A DNA stretch of 64,000 nt from Xylanibacter brevis ATCC 19188 (lineage in GTDB: Bacteria; Bacteroidota; Bacteroidia; Bacteroidales; Bacteroidaceae). Both the position numbers and the translations under genes were made by a program. Location of the stretch: NCBI RefSeq assembly GCF_000621725.1, contig NZ_JHXM01000011.1:84436-148435 (forward strand), read 5' to 3'. Each line of letters begins with the position of its first letter. Position 1 is the stretch's first letter. This document shows positions 37,644 through 47,922 of this stretch, piece after piece. The notes beneath the pieces are model-generated. The model ran no database searches. It was not told the origin of the DNA and saw nothing but the letters and a program-made list of their open reading frames with translations.

Positions 37644-39095
37644 ATGAATAAAAGTAGCCTTAAACCCGCATCTGTCTTCGAGCAGTTTGCAAAGATTAAC
37701 ACAATTCCACGTCCTTCAAAGCGCGAGGAAAAGATGATTGATTACCTGAAAAAGTGGGGCGAAAGTCATCAACTAGATACACATGTCGACGAAACTGGTA
37801 ACGTCATTATTCGTAAGCCAGCCACTCCTGGCTATGAAGACCGCAAGACCGTGATTCTGCAGAGTCACATGGATATGGTGTGCGACAAGCTGGTAGATAT
37901 AGAATTCGATTTTGACAAAGACGCCATCCAGACATATGTTGATGGCGACTGGCTGAAAGCTAAGGGTACCACACTGGGCGCAGACGACGGCATCGGATGT
38001 GCCATTGAACTGGCCATTCTCGAAGCTAACGACATTGAACATGGTCCTCTAGAGTGCGTATTCACACGCGATGAAGAGACCGGTCTTTCAGGCGCAGAAG
38101 GCATGAAGGCCGACTTTATGACGGGTGATTACCTTATTAACCTAGATTCCGAAGACGAAGGCGAGATGTTTGTATCATGTGCTGGCGGACGCAACACCAC
38201 TGCCAAGTTCACATTCAAGCGCGAAGAGGCTCCTGCCAACTCGTTCTTCATGCGTGGCCAATTGAAAGGCCTCACTGGTGGTCATTCTGGCGACGACATC
38301 AACAAGAAGCGTGCCAACGCCATTAAACTGCTGGGGCGTTTCCTGTATCAGGAGATGAAACGCTATGAAGGTATTCGTCTGGCTCAGTTCCATTCTGGCA
38401 AGCTGCATAATGCCATTCCTCGTGATGGTCAGTTTGTTGTTGCAGTACCCAGCGCCATCAAAGAGAATGTAAAGGCCGACTGGAACGTATTTTCAGCAGA
38501 AGTTGAGGAAGAGTTCCATGTAACTGACACTCAGATGGTATGGTCTATGGAAAGCACCGAAGCTGAGTCTGTGATTGAGAAAACAGTTGCAGACAACTTT
38601 ATCCGCGCTATCCAGGCTGTAGATAACGGAATTTACGCCATTTGCCAAGATCCAGAGCTGAATGGCATGGTGGAGACTTCAAGCAACATTGCAAGCATTC
38701 ACACTACAGAGAATGAGATCAACATCCTGTCTTCACAGCGTTCAAACGTGATGTCCAACCTCGACAACATGTGCGCCACCATCATTGCAACCTTTGAGTT
38801 AGCTGGCGCCGAGGCACACTCAAGCGATGGATATCCTGCATGGAAGATGCGTGCTGAGAGCAAGTTGCGCGATACAGTAGTAGAGACCTACAAAGAACTA
38901 TTTGGTAAAGAGCCCATCGTACGCGGCATCCACGCAGGCCTGGAATGCGGTCTGTTCTCAGAGCGCTATCCTAATATCGACATGATATCATTCGGCCCCA
39001 CCCTTCGCGATGTTCATACCCCCGACGAGCGACTCTATATTCCCTCTGTACAGATGGTTTGGGATCACTTGCTGCTCGTTCTGAAACGTATATGA
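37644..39095 (+). CDS. pepD: aminoacyl-histidine dipeptidase (peptidase D)
   Basis: 483 aa, normal length. M20 family zinc peptidase that cleaves Xaa-His and other dipeptides. Metal-site motifs: VILQSHMDMVCDK, GTTLGADDGIGCAIELA, FTRDEETGLSGAEG and LINLDSEDEGEMFVSCAGG; the lid domain contains GLTGGHSGDDINKKRANAI. No signal peptide. Its stop overlaps the uvrA start. Confidence 0.96.
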   Translation: MNKSSLKPASVFEQFAKINTIPRPSKREEKMIDYLKKWGESHQLDTHVDETGNVIIRKPATPGYEDRKTVILQSHMDMVCDKLVDIEFDFDKDAIQTYVDGDWLKAKGTTLGADDGIGCAIELAILEANDIEHGPLECVFTRDEETGLSGAEGMKADFMTGDYLINLDSEDEGEMFVSCAGGRNTTAKFTFKREEAPANSFFMRGQLKGLTGGHSGDDINKKRANAIKLLGRFLYQEMKRYEGIRLAQFHSGKLHNAIPRDGQFVVAVPSAIKENVKADWNVFSAEVEEEFHVTDTQMVWSMESTEAESVIEKTVADNFIRAIQAVDNGIYAICQDPELNGMVETSSNIASIHTTENEINILSSQRSNVMSNLDNMCATIIATFELAGAEAHSSDGYPAWKMRAESKLRDTVVETYKELFGKEPIVRGIHAGLECGLFSERYPNIDMISFGPTLRDVHTPDERLYIPSVQMVWDHLLLVLKRI

Positions 39096-41887
39096 TTAAC
39101 GACTATATTGAAATAAAAGGAGCGCGCGTCAACAATCTCAAGAATGTTGACGTGCGCCTTCCCAGAGGAAAGTTTGTTGTCATAGCCGGTGTTTCTGGCT
39201 CTGGCAAATCATCATTGGCCTTCGACACACTTTATGCCGAAGGCCAGCGTCGCTACGTAGAAAGTCTGTCCAGCTATGCTCGCCAATTCCTGGGGCGCAT
39301 GAATAAACCCGAGTGCGACTTCATACGCGGCATTCCGCCTGCTATTGCTATCGAACAGAAAGTGATAGCGCGCAATCCCAGAAGTACCGTTGGCACGTCA
39401 ACAGAGATATACGAATACCTGCATCTTCTGTTTGCACGTATTGGAAAGACCTATTCTCCCATCAGCGGAGAAGAGGTCAAAAAGCATTCTACTGAGGATG
39501 TCATTCAGAAAATGCTTGAGTTCTCCCAAGGCACTAAATTTGTGGTAATGGCACCACTGAGAGTACCTCAAGGACGAACCGTGGAAGAACAACTGAAAGC
39601 CAGCATTCTTCAAGGATACGCACGTATCTATGTCAACAATGACTTTCAACGCATAGACGACTATCTAGAGTCAGAGAAGCCAGGAGACGAGGAGATATTC
39701 ATCGTCATCGATCGTTTATCTGTTGACGACACAAAAGATGTCATTGCACGCCTTGTTGACTCTGCAGAAACAGCTTTCTACGAAGGACAGGGCGAAATGC
39801 GTCTCATGTTCCTGCCATCAAACATCTATTACAACTTCTCTACTCGCTTTGAGGCCGATGGCATCACTTTCGAGGAGCCCACCGACCAAATGTTCTCGTT
39901 TAACTCACCTGCAGGTGCTTGCCCAGAATGCCAAGGTTTTGGACGCATTGTAGGTATTGACGAACACTTGGTCATCCCCAATACCTCCTTATCCGTCTAT
40001 GATGGCTGTGTTGTATGTTGGCGTGGCGAGAAGATGAGCGAATGGCAAAAGTGGTTCATTCAGCATGCGGCTAAAGACGACTTTCCTATCTTCGAACCAT
40101 ACTACAATCTGACACAGAAGCAGAAAGACTGGCTGTGGCACGGTCTCCCCTCTGATAAGAATCTGAAGGAGAAGCCATGCATTGACAGTTTCTTTCAGAT
40201 GGTGAAAGAAAACCAGTACAAGATACAATACCGCGTGATGCTGAGTCGCTATCGTGGCAAGACCACGTGTCCCACATGTCACGGAACGCGATTAAAGAAA
40301 GAGGCTGAATACGTAAAGATTGGTGGAAGAAGCATTACCGACTTGGTACAGATGCCAGTTGTAAGACTGAAAGAATGGTTCAACAATCTGGAACTATCTG
40401 AGCATGATGCAAAGATTGCCAAGCGACTACTGGTTGAGATCAACAGTCGTCTTCAGTTCATGCTTGACGTTGGCTTAGGCTATCTAACACTTAATCGCCT
40501 TTCAAACACACTCTCTGGTGGCGAAAGTCAGCGCATAAACCTTTGCACATCACTTGGTTCATCACTTGTTGGCTCATTGTATATTCTAGACGAGCCCAGT
40601 ATTGGTTTGCATTCACGCGACACCGATAGGCTTATCAAAGTGTTGAAAGAACTACAAGCCATTGGAAACACAGTGGTAGTGGTAGAACACGATGAAGATA
40701 TCATCCGCGCAGCCGACTATCTGATTGACGTAGGTCCTGACGCAGGTCGTCTGGGTGGCGAAATTGTATTTGCTGATGATCCCAAGAATGCGGATAAAGA
40801 CAATGAGACACAATCCAGAAGCCACACCGTTGCTTACCTCACAGGCAAAGAGACAATACCTGTGCCAGAAAGCCGCCGCCCATGGAACCAGCATATTGAC
40901 ATCATAGGTGCGCGAATGAACAATCTGCGTGGCATCAATGTGTCAATTCCTCTTAATGTCTTAACTGTAGTAACAGGTGTCAGCGGAAGCGGAAAATCTA
41001 GCCTCATAAAAGGCATTCTCTATCCTGCTTTAAAACGACATCTTGGCGAGGTCTTCGACGCTCCTGGTGAGTTCACAAGCCTTGGAGGCGATATTGACGC
41101 CATCAAACATATTGAGTTCGTAGATCAGAACCCCATCGGTAAATCGACACGAAGCAATCCTGCAACTTACGTGAAAGCATATGACTGCATACGTGACTTG
41201 TTTGCAGAACAACCACTGGCTCTGCAGATGGGCTTCACGCCACAATACTTCTCGTTCAACACCGATGGAGGACGATGCGACGAGTGTAAAGGTGCAGGAA
41301 CGATTACGGTAGAGATGCAGTTTATGGCTGACCTGGTGCTGGAATGCGAAGCCTGTCATGGACATCGCTTCAAGCACGACATCCTGGATGTAAGGTATGA
41401 TGGCAAAAACATTGACGATGTTCTTAACATGACCATCAATGAGGCTGTTGAGTTCTTCGGAGCTCGAAATCAGAAAGCTATTGTCAATCGCCTGAAACCA
41501 CTGCAGGATGTAGGATTGGGATATATCAAACTGGGACAAAGCTCCTCTACATTGTCTGGTGGCGAGAACCAACGCGTGAAACTGGCCTACTTCATTGGAC
41601 AAGAAAGACAAGAGCCGACATTATTTATCTTTGACGAGCCGACAACAGGTCTGCACTTTCACGACATACGAAGACTCATGGAGTCGTTTGACGCACTGAT
41701 CAAGCGTGGTCACACTATTGTGGTCATAGAACACAATATGGATGTCATTAAACTGGCCGATCATGTCATCGACCTAGGCCCCGACGGAGGAGACAAAGGC
41801 GGTAATCTTGTCTTTGCTGGAACCCCAGAGCAGTTGGCTAGTCATAAGGAAAGTATAACCGGACAATACTTAAAAGAAAAGCTATAA
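39092..41887 (+). CDS. uvrA: excinuclease ABC subunit A
   Basis: 931 aa. DNA damage recognition ATPase of nucleotide excision repair. Two ABC modules: Walker [15 protein letters not shown] with signature [11 protein letters not shown], and [14 protein letters not shown] with [11 protein letters not shown]. Zinc fingers include [13 protein letters not shown] and CDECKGAG with CEACHGHR. The frame extends upstream into pepD, but the ATG at 39092 ([18 protein letters not shown]) matches the family N-terminus and overlaps the pepD stop as ATGA. cdd follows two bases after the stop. Confidence 0.97.
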   Translation: MINDYIEIKGARVNNLKNVDVRLPRGKFVVIAGVSGSGKSSLAFDTLYAEGQRRYVESLSSYARQFLGRMNKPECDFIRGIPPAIAIEQKVIARNPRSTVGTSTEIYEYLHLLFARIGKTYSPISGEEVKKHSTEDVIQKMLEFSQGTKFVVMAPLRVPQGRTVEEQLKASILQGYARIYVNNDFQRIDDYLESEKPGDEEIFIVIDRLSVDDTKDVIARLVDSAETAFYEGQGEMRLMFLPSNIYYNFSTRFEADGITFEEPTDQMFSFNSPAGACPECQGFGRIVGIDEHLVIPNTSLSVYDGCVVCWRGEKMSEWQKWFIQHAAKDDFPIFEPYYNLTQKQKDWLWHGLPSDKNLKEKPCIDSFFQMVKENQYKIQYRVMLSRYRGKTTCPTCHGTRLKKEAEYVKIGGRSITDLVQMPVVRLKEWFNNLELSEHDAKIAKRLLVEINSRLQFMLDVGLGYLTLNRLSNTLSGGESQRINLCTSLGSSLVGSLYILDEPSIGLHSRDTDRLIKVLKELQAIGNTVVVVEHDEDIIRAADYLIDVGPDAGRLGGEIVFADDPKNADKDNETQSRSHTVAYLTGKETIPVPESRRPWNQHIDIIGARMNNLRGINVSIPLNVLTVVTGVSGSGKSSLIKGILYPALKRHLGEVFDAPGEFTSLGGDIDAIKHIEFVDQNPIGKSTRSNPATYVKAYDCIRDLFAEQPLALQMGFTPQYFSFNTDGGRCDECKGAGTITVEMQFMADLVLECEACHGHRFKHDILDVRYDGKNIDDVLNMTINEAVEFFGARNQKAIVNRLKPLQDVGLGYIKLGQSSSTLSGGENQRVKLAYFIGQERQEPTLFIFDEPTTGLHFHDIRRLMESFDALIKRGHTIVVIEHNMDVIKLADHVIDLGPDGGDKGGNLVFAGTPEQLASHKESITGQYLKEKL

Positions 41888-41889
41888 CT

Positions 41890-42363
41890 ATGAAAGAACG
41901 AATTCTACAATCTCTCATCAAAGAATATCAACTAGATGAGCTTGCAGCAGAAGACCGTCGTCTTGTGGAATCTGCCATTGAGGCCACGAGCCGTTCGTAT
42001 GCGCCCTACTCACATTTCCACGTAGGCGCCTGTCTAAGACTAGACAACGGTGTGGAGATGAAAGGATGCAATCAGGAAAACGCAGCGTTTCCCTCTGCTC
42101 TGTGTGCAGAGCGAGCTGCTATCTTTGCTGCTGGCACACAGTACCCCGATGTAGGAATTGAAACAATAGCGATTGCTGCTCGCACGCCGAAAGGTCATCT
42201 CACAGCAGAGCCCGTCAGTCCTTGTGGAACCTGCAGGCAAGTTCTCATCGAAAGTGAGACACGTGCCAAGCACCCCATTCGCATCCTTCTACACGGAGAG
42301 AAATGTACATACCTCATAGAAGGCATCAAGAACCTGATGCCTCTGTCATTTACAGAATTCTAA
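41890..42363 (+). CDS. cdd: cytidine deaminase
   Basis: 157 aa. Deaminates cytidine or deoxycytidine in pyrimidine salvage. SHFHVGACLRLDNG, the zinc/proton-shuttle motif CAERAAIFAA, and PCGTCRQVL are all present; the GCNQENAAFPS loop is typical. Homotetrameric short-form enzyme. Encoded between uvrA and a PfkB kinase with tight spacing. Confidence 0.96.
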   Translation: MKERILQSLIKEYQLDELAAEDRRLVESAIEATSRSYAPYSHFHVGACLRLDNGVEMKGCNQENAAFPSALCAERAAIFAAGTQYPDVGIETIAIAARTPKGHLTAEPVSPCGTCRQVLIESETRAKHPIRILLHGEKCTYLIEGIKNLMPLSFTEF

Positions 42364-42379
42364 AAAATCACATTAGCAG

Positions 42380-43258
42380 ATGAAAGATTTGTTATGTATA
42401 GGGCACATCACCCATGATCGAATCATCACTCCACTGATGCCGGACGGCATCGATTGTGCTGGTGGAACGGCCTACTACGTAGCTTGGGCTATACATCATT
42501 TACCTCACGACATTGACTTTGGAATTGTCACTGCAACCGGCCAGGATTTATCCCATGAAATCAAAAAGATAAAAGATGCCGGCATTGACATAACAAATCT
42601 TGAGAGTCCTACCAGTGTCTTCTTTGAAAATAAATATGGCGAGGATATCAATCAGCGCTCACAACGTGTTCTATCGAAAGCTGCTCCCTTCACCATAGAG
42701 CAGCTAAAGGATTTTAATGCCAAGATATTCCATTTAGGAACATTACTGGTGGACGATGTATCTCCAGATGTTGTGGAATATCTTTCAGACAAGGGCCAAA
42801 TATGTATTGATGTTCAAGGGTACTTACGCGAGGTAAGAAACCAGAAAGTCTATCCTATCGACTGGAAAGACAAACTTCGTGTACTGAAATCGACAGACAT
42901 TCTCAAGGTCAACGAGTTTGAAATCGAAGTGCTCACCAATGGTGAGAAAGACATCAAGCAAGCTGCCCGAACCATTCGTTCGTGGGGAGTTCCTGAAGTG
43001 CTGGTCACACTGGGCAGCTATGGTTCCATCATCTATGCAGACGACCATTTCTACGAGATACCTGGATATGAACCTAGGAAAGTGGTAGATGCTACTGGAT
43101 GTGGAGACACATTTACCGCAGGCTATCTCTATGCTCGTACCAACGGAGCTAACTACGAAGAGGCAGGAAGATTTGCTGCGGCAATGTGTACGCTCAAACT
43201 AGAGCATACAGGACCTTTCACAGGAAACATCGATGAAGTTCGAGCTATAATCAAATGA
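42380..43258 (+). CDS. PfkB/ribokinase family sugar kinase
   Basis: 292 aa. Cytosolic carbohydrate or nucleoside kinase. The second PfkB signature DATGCGDTFTAGYL contains the catalytic Asp; VTLGSYGSIIYADDHFYEIP precedes it, and the N-terminal substrate lid begins LCIGHITHDRIITP. The substrate cannot be read from the sequence; position beside cdd could suggest a nucleoside, but that is only inference. Stop overlaps the tex start. Confidence 0.88.
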   Translation: MKDLLCIGHITHDRIITPLMPDGIDCAGGTAYYVAWAIHHLPHDIDFGIVTATGQDLSHEIKKIKDAGIDITNLESPTSVFFENKYGEDINQRSQRVLSKAAPFTIEQLKDFNAKIFHLGTLLVDDVSPDVVEYLSDKGQICIDVQGYLREVRNQKVYPIDWKDKLRVLKSTDILKVNEFEIEVLTNGEKDIKQAARTIRSWGVPEVLVTLGSYGSIIYADDHFYEIPGYEPRKVVDATGCGDTFTAGYLYARTNGANYEEAGRFAAAMCTLKLEHTGPFTGNIDEVRAIIK

Positions 43259-45423
43259 TTATCGATATGGAGAAGAACGTATTCGCAAAGCTGATAGCCC
43301 AAATTCTCAACCTGAACATTGAGGCTGTTGCCAATACTCTGACACTTCTAGAGGAAGGATGCACCATTCCTTTCATCTCACGCTACCGTAAGGAAAGAAC
43401 TGGTGGACTTAATGAAGTGCAGATAGCTGCCATCAATGACGAAAACGAACGACTGAAAGAAATAGCCAAACGAAAAGATACGGTAGTTAAGACCATCACC
43501 GAAGCAGGAAAGATGACACCTGAGCTTTCGAAACGCATCGAAGCATGTTGGGAGGCTACAGAACTGGAAGACATCTATCTGCCATACAAGCCACGTCGCC
43601 GAACAAGAGCACAAGTAGCTCGAGAGCAAGGGTTGGAGCCTCTGGCACAACTCATCATGCTACAACGGGAATCTCATGTGCAACAAGCCGCAAAACGATT
43701 TGTCAACGATCAGGTTGCTTCTGTCAGCGAAGCAATAGCAGGTGCACAAGACATCATTGCCGAAATGATCAGTGAGAATGAACGCTCTCGTCAGCAACTG
43801 CGTGGTGCCTATCGACGCACTGCCATCATTACATCGAAGGTTATAAAAGCCAAAAAGGATACCGACGAGGCTGCAAAATACAGCGACTATTTCGACTGGC
43901 ACGAACCACTGCGCCGTTGCTCATCTCATCGTCTGCTAGCAATGAGACGAGGTGAAAGTGAAGGCATTCTAAGAATAAGCATCGACCCCATTGACGACAA
44001 CGAATGCATTGAGCGCCTGCATCATCAATGGGTGCACGCAAATAACGAATGCGGTAGAATTATCTCGGAAGCTGCAGAAGATGCATACAAACGACTTCTG
44101 AAACCATCTATAGAAACCGAGTTTAGCAACTTAAGTAAAGAACAAGCCGACAATGAGGCTATTCAGGTCTTTGCAGAAAACCTCAAACAACTTCTGCTGG
44201 GAGCACCATTAGGACAAAAGCGTGTGATGGCTATTGATCCTGGATTTCGTACAGGTTGTAAGGTGGTATGTCTGGATAGTCAAGGCAACCTGCTTCACCA
44301 CGAAGCGATATTTCCCCACCCTCCTGTCAACAAGCGCATGCAGGCGTCTGTTCACATCCTGCAGATGGTAGAGACATATCATATCGAAGCCATCGCCATT
44401 GGCAATGGTACGGCAAGTCGCGAGACGAGAGCCTTCATTGATGATTGTTTCGATAAAGAAGCTGGAGGCACTCATCAGCCCAGCATATTCGTGGTCAGCG
44501 AAGATGGTGCTTCTGTATATTCCGCATCAAAGGTGGCCCGCGATGAATTTCCAGATGAAGACGTTACCGTCAGAGGTGCTGTATCTATAGGCCGAAGGCT
44601 GATGGATCCACTGGCCGAACTGGTTAAGATAGAACCAAAGAGCATCGGCGTGGGACAATATCAGCACGACGTTGATCAGACGAAACTAAAACATCAACTG
44701 GATCAAACCGTGGAAAATTGCGTAAACATGGTGGGTGTCAACCTAAACACAGCCTCTCAGCATCTACTGACGTATGTCAGTGGTCTTGGCCCTGTTTTAG
44801 CAAAAAACGTGGTAGATTATCGCAGAGCTAACGGAGCGTTTACATCTCGGTCGCAACTAAAGAAAGTGCCTCGACTTGGCACTGTAGCTTTCCAGCAATG
44901 TGCAGGTTTCCTGCGCATCCCCGATGCCAAGAATCCCCTGGACAACAGTGCTGTACATCCTGAGAGTTACGATATCGTAGAGCAGATGGCCAAAGACCTG
45001 GGATGTCACGTCAACGACCTGATAAGCAACAAAGAGCTACGCACGCGCATAGATATAAATAGGTACGTGACGAAGGAAGTAGGCCTGCCCACCCTGACAG
45101 ACATTATGAAGGAACTGGAAAAGCCAGGCAGAGATCCACGCGAACAATTGGAAGAGTTTGAGTTTGACAAACGCATCCAAAGCGTTGACGACCTGGAACT
45201 GGATATGGTGTTACCTGGCATTGTGACCAACATCACGAATTTTGGTGCCTTTGTTGACATCGGTGTGCATCAAGACGGTTTGGTACATATCTCGCAAATG
45301 GCCAACAAGCGTATCAACCATCCTACAGATGTGGTGAAACTACATCAGCACGTGATGGTGAAAGTGATTGAGATTGACCGCCGTCGCAACCGTATCTCGC
45401 TCTCCATGAAACAAGTGCAATAA
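43255..45423 (+). CDS. tex: Tex family RNA-binding protein
   Basis: 722 aa. Domain order: N-terminal helical Tex region (TIPFISRYRKERTGGLNEVQ), YqgF/RNase H-like domain (about 325-450, VMAIDPGFRTGCKVVCLD), helix-hairpin-helix pair (about 500-570, NVVDYRRANGAFTSRSQLKK), and a C-terminal S1 domain (about 650-720, GIVTNITNFGAFVDIGVHQD). Tex proteins act in transcription/RNA processing. Start overlaps the upstream kinase stop; an alternative ATG lies at 43267. Confidence 0.95.
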   Translation: MIIDMEKNVFAKLIAQILNLNIEAVANTLTLLEEGCTIPFISRYRKERTGGLNEVQIAAINDENERLKEIAKRKDTVVKTITEAGKMTPELSKRIEACWEATELEDIYLPYKPRRRTRAQVAREQGLEPLAQLIMLQRESHVQQAAKRFVNDQVASVSEAIAGAQDIIAEMISENERSRQQLRGAYRRTAIITSKVIKAKKDTDEAAKYSDYFDWHEPLRRCSSHRLLAMRRGESEGILRISIDPIDDNECIERLHHQWVHANNECGRIISEAAEDAYKRLLKPSIETEFSNLSKEQADNEAIQVFAENLKQLLLGAPLGQKRVMAIDPGFRTGCKVVCLDSQGNLLHHEAIFPHPPVNKRMQASVHILQMVETYHIEAIAIGNGTASRETRAFIDDCFDKEAGGTHQPSIFVVSEDGASVYSASKVARDEFPDEDVTVRGAVSIGRRLMDPLAELVKIEPKSIGVGQYQHDVDQTKLKHQLDQTVENCVNMVGVNLNTASQHLLTYVSGLGPVLAKNVVDYRRANGAFTSRSQLKKVPRLGTVAFQQCAGFLRIPDAKNPLDNSAVHPESYDIVEQMAKDLGCHVNDLISNKELRTRIDINRYVTKEVGLPTLTDIMKELEKPGRDPREQLEEFEFDKRIQSVDDLELDMVLPGIVTNITNFGAFVDIGVHQDGLVHISQMANKRINHPTDVVKLHQHVMVKVIEIDRRRNRISLSMKQVQ

Positions 45424-45425
45424 CC

Positions 45426-45466
45426 ATTAAAGGCAACCACCCGATTACTGAGTGATTGCCTTTAAT
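45426..45466. terminator. shared terminator between tex and the secreted protein gene
   Basis: Arms ATTAAAGGCAA and TTGCCTTTAAT, 11 bases each, with inner partial pairing. On the minus strand it overlaps the stop codon of the 45445 gene. Confidence 0.75.
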
Positions 45467-46074
45467 AGTTGCATCAAGCTTTTCTCACTTTGCCAACTGA
45501 AATCCGGCAGGGCAACCATCCGTTTGAACATCACCCTTTGTTCCTTATTCAGCTTGCGAAGGATGTCACGTTCGTGAACCTTCACATATTCGCCTTTCCA
45601 GAAGAAATAGAAATGCTTGAAAACTGGCAGTTTCCAATCCTCCTCATTATTAATATCCAGTGTGCCGATGTTGATCATCTCGCCTATCTCCATATTCGAG
45701 ATGTTCACATTGTTCTGAAGATTGCGTTCAAATGCCTCACGATCGAACAGCTCCACACAATAGAGTACGTTTCCTCCCACCGAATCGACCATATAAGCCA
45801 ATTGATTATTGATGTTGATGAAATGACGATCCTCAAAATCCACAGCTAAAATGTTCTTCATCTCAGCCTCCATCGTATATTCGCCTTTCAGATAGAGCAA
45901 CACGCTGTTTTTCAAATAGACATTTGTATGCGACTGACGCACCTTACGACCAGTATTAAGCGTGATGACAGAAGGTTTAAAACTCTTATACAACATAGGT
46001 ACAGTGGTTTGTTTCTGAGCAAAAGCGCCAACGGATGCCATCATCAATAAAAGACAGAAGTAGATTCGTTTCAT
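45445..46074 (-). CDS. secreted protein of unknown function
   Basis: 209 aa. Start chosen at ATG 46074 (MKRIYFCLLLMMASVGAFAQ), which gives a clean signal peptide; an in-frame extension to 46101 would run into the tRNA terminator. The mature part is beta-rich (VYLKNSVLLYLKGEYTMEAE, ILAVDFEDRHFININNQLAY) and ends with a basic helical segment (RDILRKLNKEQRVMFKRM). No family recognised. No promoter box lies between it and the tRNA-Asp genes, so expression may depend on read-through from them. Confidence 0.75.
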   Translation of the reverse strand: MKRIYFCLLLMMASVGAFAQKQTTVPMLYKSFKPSVITLNTGRKVRQSHTNVYLKNSVLLYLKGEYTMEAEMKNILAVDFEDRHFININNQLAYMVDSVGGNVLYCVELFDREAFERNLQNNVNISNMEIGEMINIGTLDINNEEDWKLPVFKHFYFFWKGEYVKVHERDILRKLNKEQRVMFKRMVALPDFSWQSEKSLMQLLKAITQ

Positions 46075-46090
46075 AAGCCTTTGAATAATT

Positions 46091-46120
46091 AAAAAGCCCA
46101 TCGACTTTCATCAATGAGCT
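46091..46120 (-). terminator. terminator of the tRNA-Asp transcript
   Basis: On the minus strand AGCTCATTGA pairs with TCGATGGGCT (two G-U pairs), GAAAG-type loop, then TTTTT. It stands 17 bases upstream of the secreted protein start. Confidence 0.8.
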
Positions 46121-46129
46121 TAACTTGTG

Positions 46130-46203
46130 CGGTGCGTACGAGATTCGAACTCGTGACCTCCTGCGTGACAGGCAGGCATTCTAACCTACTGAACTAACGC
46201 ACC
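46130..46203 (-). tRNA. tRNA-Asp (GUC), copy 2
   Basis: 74 bases including the discriminator G. Acceptor arms GGTGCGT and ACGCACC; anticodon stem CCTGC/GCAGG with loop CTGTCAC, anticodon GTC; T-loop GTTCGAATC. CCA is not encoded. Identical to the copy at 46241. Confidence 0.97.
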
Positions 46204-46240
46204 AATCCTGAAAATTAGTTCGCTTCACAATTCCTTGCTG

Positions 46241-46314
46241 CGGTGCGTACGAGATTCGAACTCGTGACCTCCTGCGTGACAGGCAGGCATTCTAACCTAC
46301 TGAACTAACGCACC
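46241..46314 (-). tRNA. tRNA-Asp (GUC), copy 1
   Basis: Same 74-base sequence as the other copy, separated from it by 37 bases. This copy is promoter-proximal. CCA not encoded. Confidence 0.97.
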
Positions 46315-46344
46315 AGTTAAACAGCGTTTCCTTGTTAGCGGGTG

Positions 46345-46352
46345 CAAAGGTA
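46345..46352 (-). promoter_or_regulatory. -7 promoter box for the tRNA-Asp genes
   Basis: TACCTTTG on the minus strand, 31 bases upstream of the first tRNA. Confidence 0.65.
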
Positions 46353-46476
46353 TGAAGTTTTTTTTGAAATAGAAAATATTTCCCCAAAAACTTTTCTCCT
46401 ATAACATCCTTTAACAGTTTTACGGGTTAAAATGGCTTTTTTACTGAAAATATTTGTTCAATTATGGGAAAATAGC

Positions 46477-46484
46477 TACCTTTG
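46477..46484 (+). promoter_or_regulatory. -7 promoter box for the VTC-DUF4956-DUF2490 operon
   Basis: TACCTTTG with TTTG at 46453-46456 exactly 20 bases upstream, the best two-part promoter in the window. ATG follows at 46504. Confidence 0.75.
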
Positions 46485-46503
46485 CGCCAACTAAAGACCG
46501 CAT

Positions 46504-47250
46504 ATGAACAAACTTATAGAACAATTCCCTTCCATCACATTGGCAGAGATGAGTGGCGTCAAATTAATGAACCGCACGGACACTAAATTTGTTGCCACCA
46601 GAAGTCAGCTGTGCCACCTCTTAGAAATGGCGCAATGTGACTACTTTATACAGGATATTGATGGCGAGCGAAACATGCTTTACGACACGACCTATTTCGA
46701 CACCAGCGATTTCCAGATGTATAAAGACCACCAGCATGGGCACGTCAATCGCCAGAAGATTCGTTTTCGCACTTATGTGAGTTCTAACCTGCAGTTTATG
46801 GAGGTCAAGACGAAGAATAACCACGGGCGAACCAAGAAGAAACGTATTGAAGTGAACGATATGAATCTGCAAGATGCTACGAAACGTGAATTTCTTGCCA
46901 AGCACCTGCACTTCAACATTGACACCCTGGCCCCACATATGCACAACTACTTTCGGCGCATCACATTAGTCAACCGCGCAAAAACCGAACGACTGACCAT
47001 TGATACCGATTTGGAATTCGACAACGTTCAGACACACCAACACAAGTACATGAACGACTTGGTTATCATCGAACTGAAAAGAGACGGCCTTGTTTTCTCG
47101 CCAGTATTGGATATGTTGCGCCAACTGCATATTCATCCCCACGGATTCAGCAAGTACTGCATGGGAGCCGCCTTCACCAATCAGGACCTGCCCATCAACC
47201 GCTTCAAAGAAAAGCTGAGAGACATCAACAAAATATTAATAAACGAATAA
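46504..47250 (+). CDS. VTC-domain polyphosphate polymerase-like protein
   Basis: 248 aa, a stand-alone VTC catalytic tunnel domain, as in the yeast Vtc4 polyphosphate polymerase. Basic and acidic tunnel residues are visible: MNRTDTKFVATRSQL, YFDTSDFQMYKDH, NRQKIRFRTYVSS, FMEVKTKNNHGRTKKKRIEV, and NDLVIIELKRDG. These ExK and RxRxR patterns bind triphosphate/polyphosphate and metal. It probably makes polyP from ATP at the membrane next to the DUF4956 protein encoded 21 bases downstream. Product not proven by sequence. Confidence 0.87.
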   Translation: MNKLIEQFPSITLAEMSGVKLMNRTDTKFVATRSQLCHLLEMAQCDYFIQDIDGERNMLYDTTYFDTSDFQMYKDHQHGHVNRQKIRFRTYVSSNLQFMEVKTKNNHGRTKKKRIEVNDMNLQDATKREFLAKHLHFNIDTLAPHMHNYFRRITLVNRAKTERLTIDTDLEFDNVQTHQHKYMNDLVIIELKRDGLVFSPVLDMLRQLHIHPHGFSKYCMGAAFTNQDLPINRFKEKLRDINKILINE

Positions 47251-47271
47251 ACCAAACGCTTTTATATTATT

Positions 47272-47922
47272 ATGGATTTTATCACTAATCTTTTTTCTGG
47301 TGAATTTGGCGAAGCACTTCTCCATTTCGCCATTTGTATGTTAGTCAACTGGGGAATCATTGAATTTCTCTATTTCCGCAAAAGTCATCGACGCGATTTC
47401 TACTTCACATTCATGCTGATGAGTGTGGCCATCTACTTCCTCGTGTTCTTCATGATGGGTATGGAACGAGGCAAAGCCACGATGGGCGTAGGACTGGGAC
47501 TTTTCGGCATATTCAGCATCATGCGATACAGAACGGATGCGATGCCTGTGAGAGAGATGACCTACCTCTTTCTCATCATCTGCCTGTCGGTGGTTCACGC
47601 GATGGCCGACTCGTATATAGAGCTTGCCATTGTCGATGTGATCAGCATCATCGCCATTTTGCTATGCGAAGCAAAACTCAAGATTCAGAACACAAAAATC
47701 ATTCAATACGACCGCATCGACCTGATTAAACCTGAAAAAAGAGCCGAACTCATCGAAGACCTGGAGGCAAGAACAGGATTGGTCATCACGAAAGTAAGTG
47801 TTGGCGGCATCGATTTTCTAAGAGACTCTGCCGTGTTGCGCATCAGCTATGAAGGCGAAAGCGTAGATAACGATGTTAATGGACAGTTCACCGTAAGGAA
47901 ATCACAATGGAGAGAAGTTTAG
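47272..47922 (+). CDS. DUF4956 membrane protein
   Basis: 216 aa. About four membrane helices (residues 10-30, 42-62, 65-85, 105-140) then a cytoplasmic C-terminal domain of 80 residues. The motif GLGLFGIFSIMRYRTDAMPV is the family hallmark. DUF4956 proteins are regularly encoded next to VTC-domain proteins; a role as membrane partner of the polymerase is plausible but inferred. The next gene overlaps its end by 16 bases. Confidence 0.87.
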   Translation: MDFITNLFSGEFGEALLHFAICMLVNWGIIEFLYFRKSHRRDFYFTFMLMSVAIYFLVFFMMGMERGKATMGVGLGLFGIFSIMRYRTDAMPVREMTYLFLIICLSVVHAMADSYIELAIVDVISIIAILLCEAKLKIQNTKIIQYDRIDLIKPEKRAELIEDLEARTGLVITKVSVGGIDFLRDSAVLRISYEGESVDNDVNGQFTVRKSQWREV

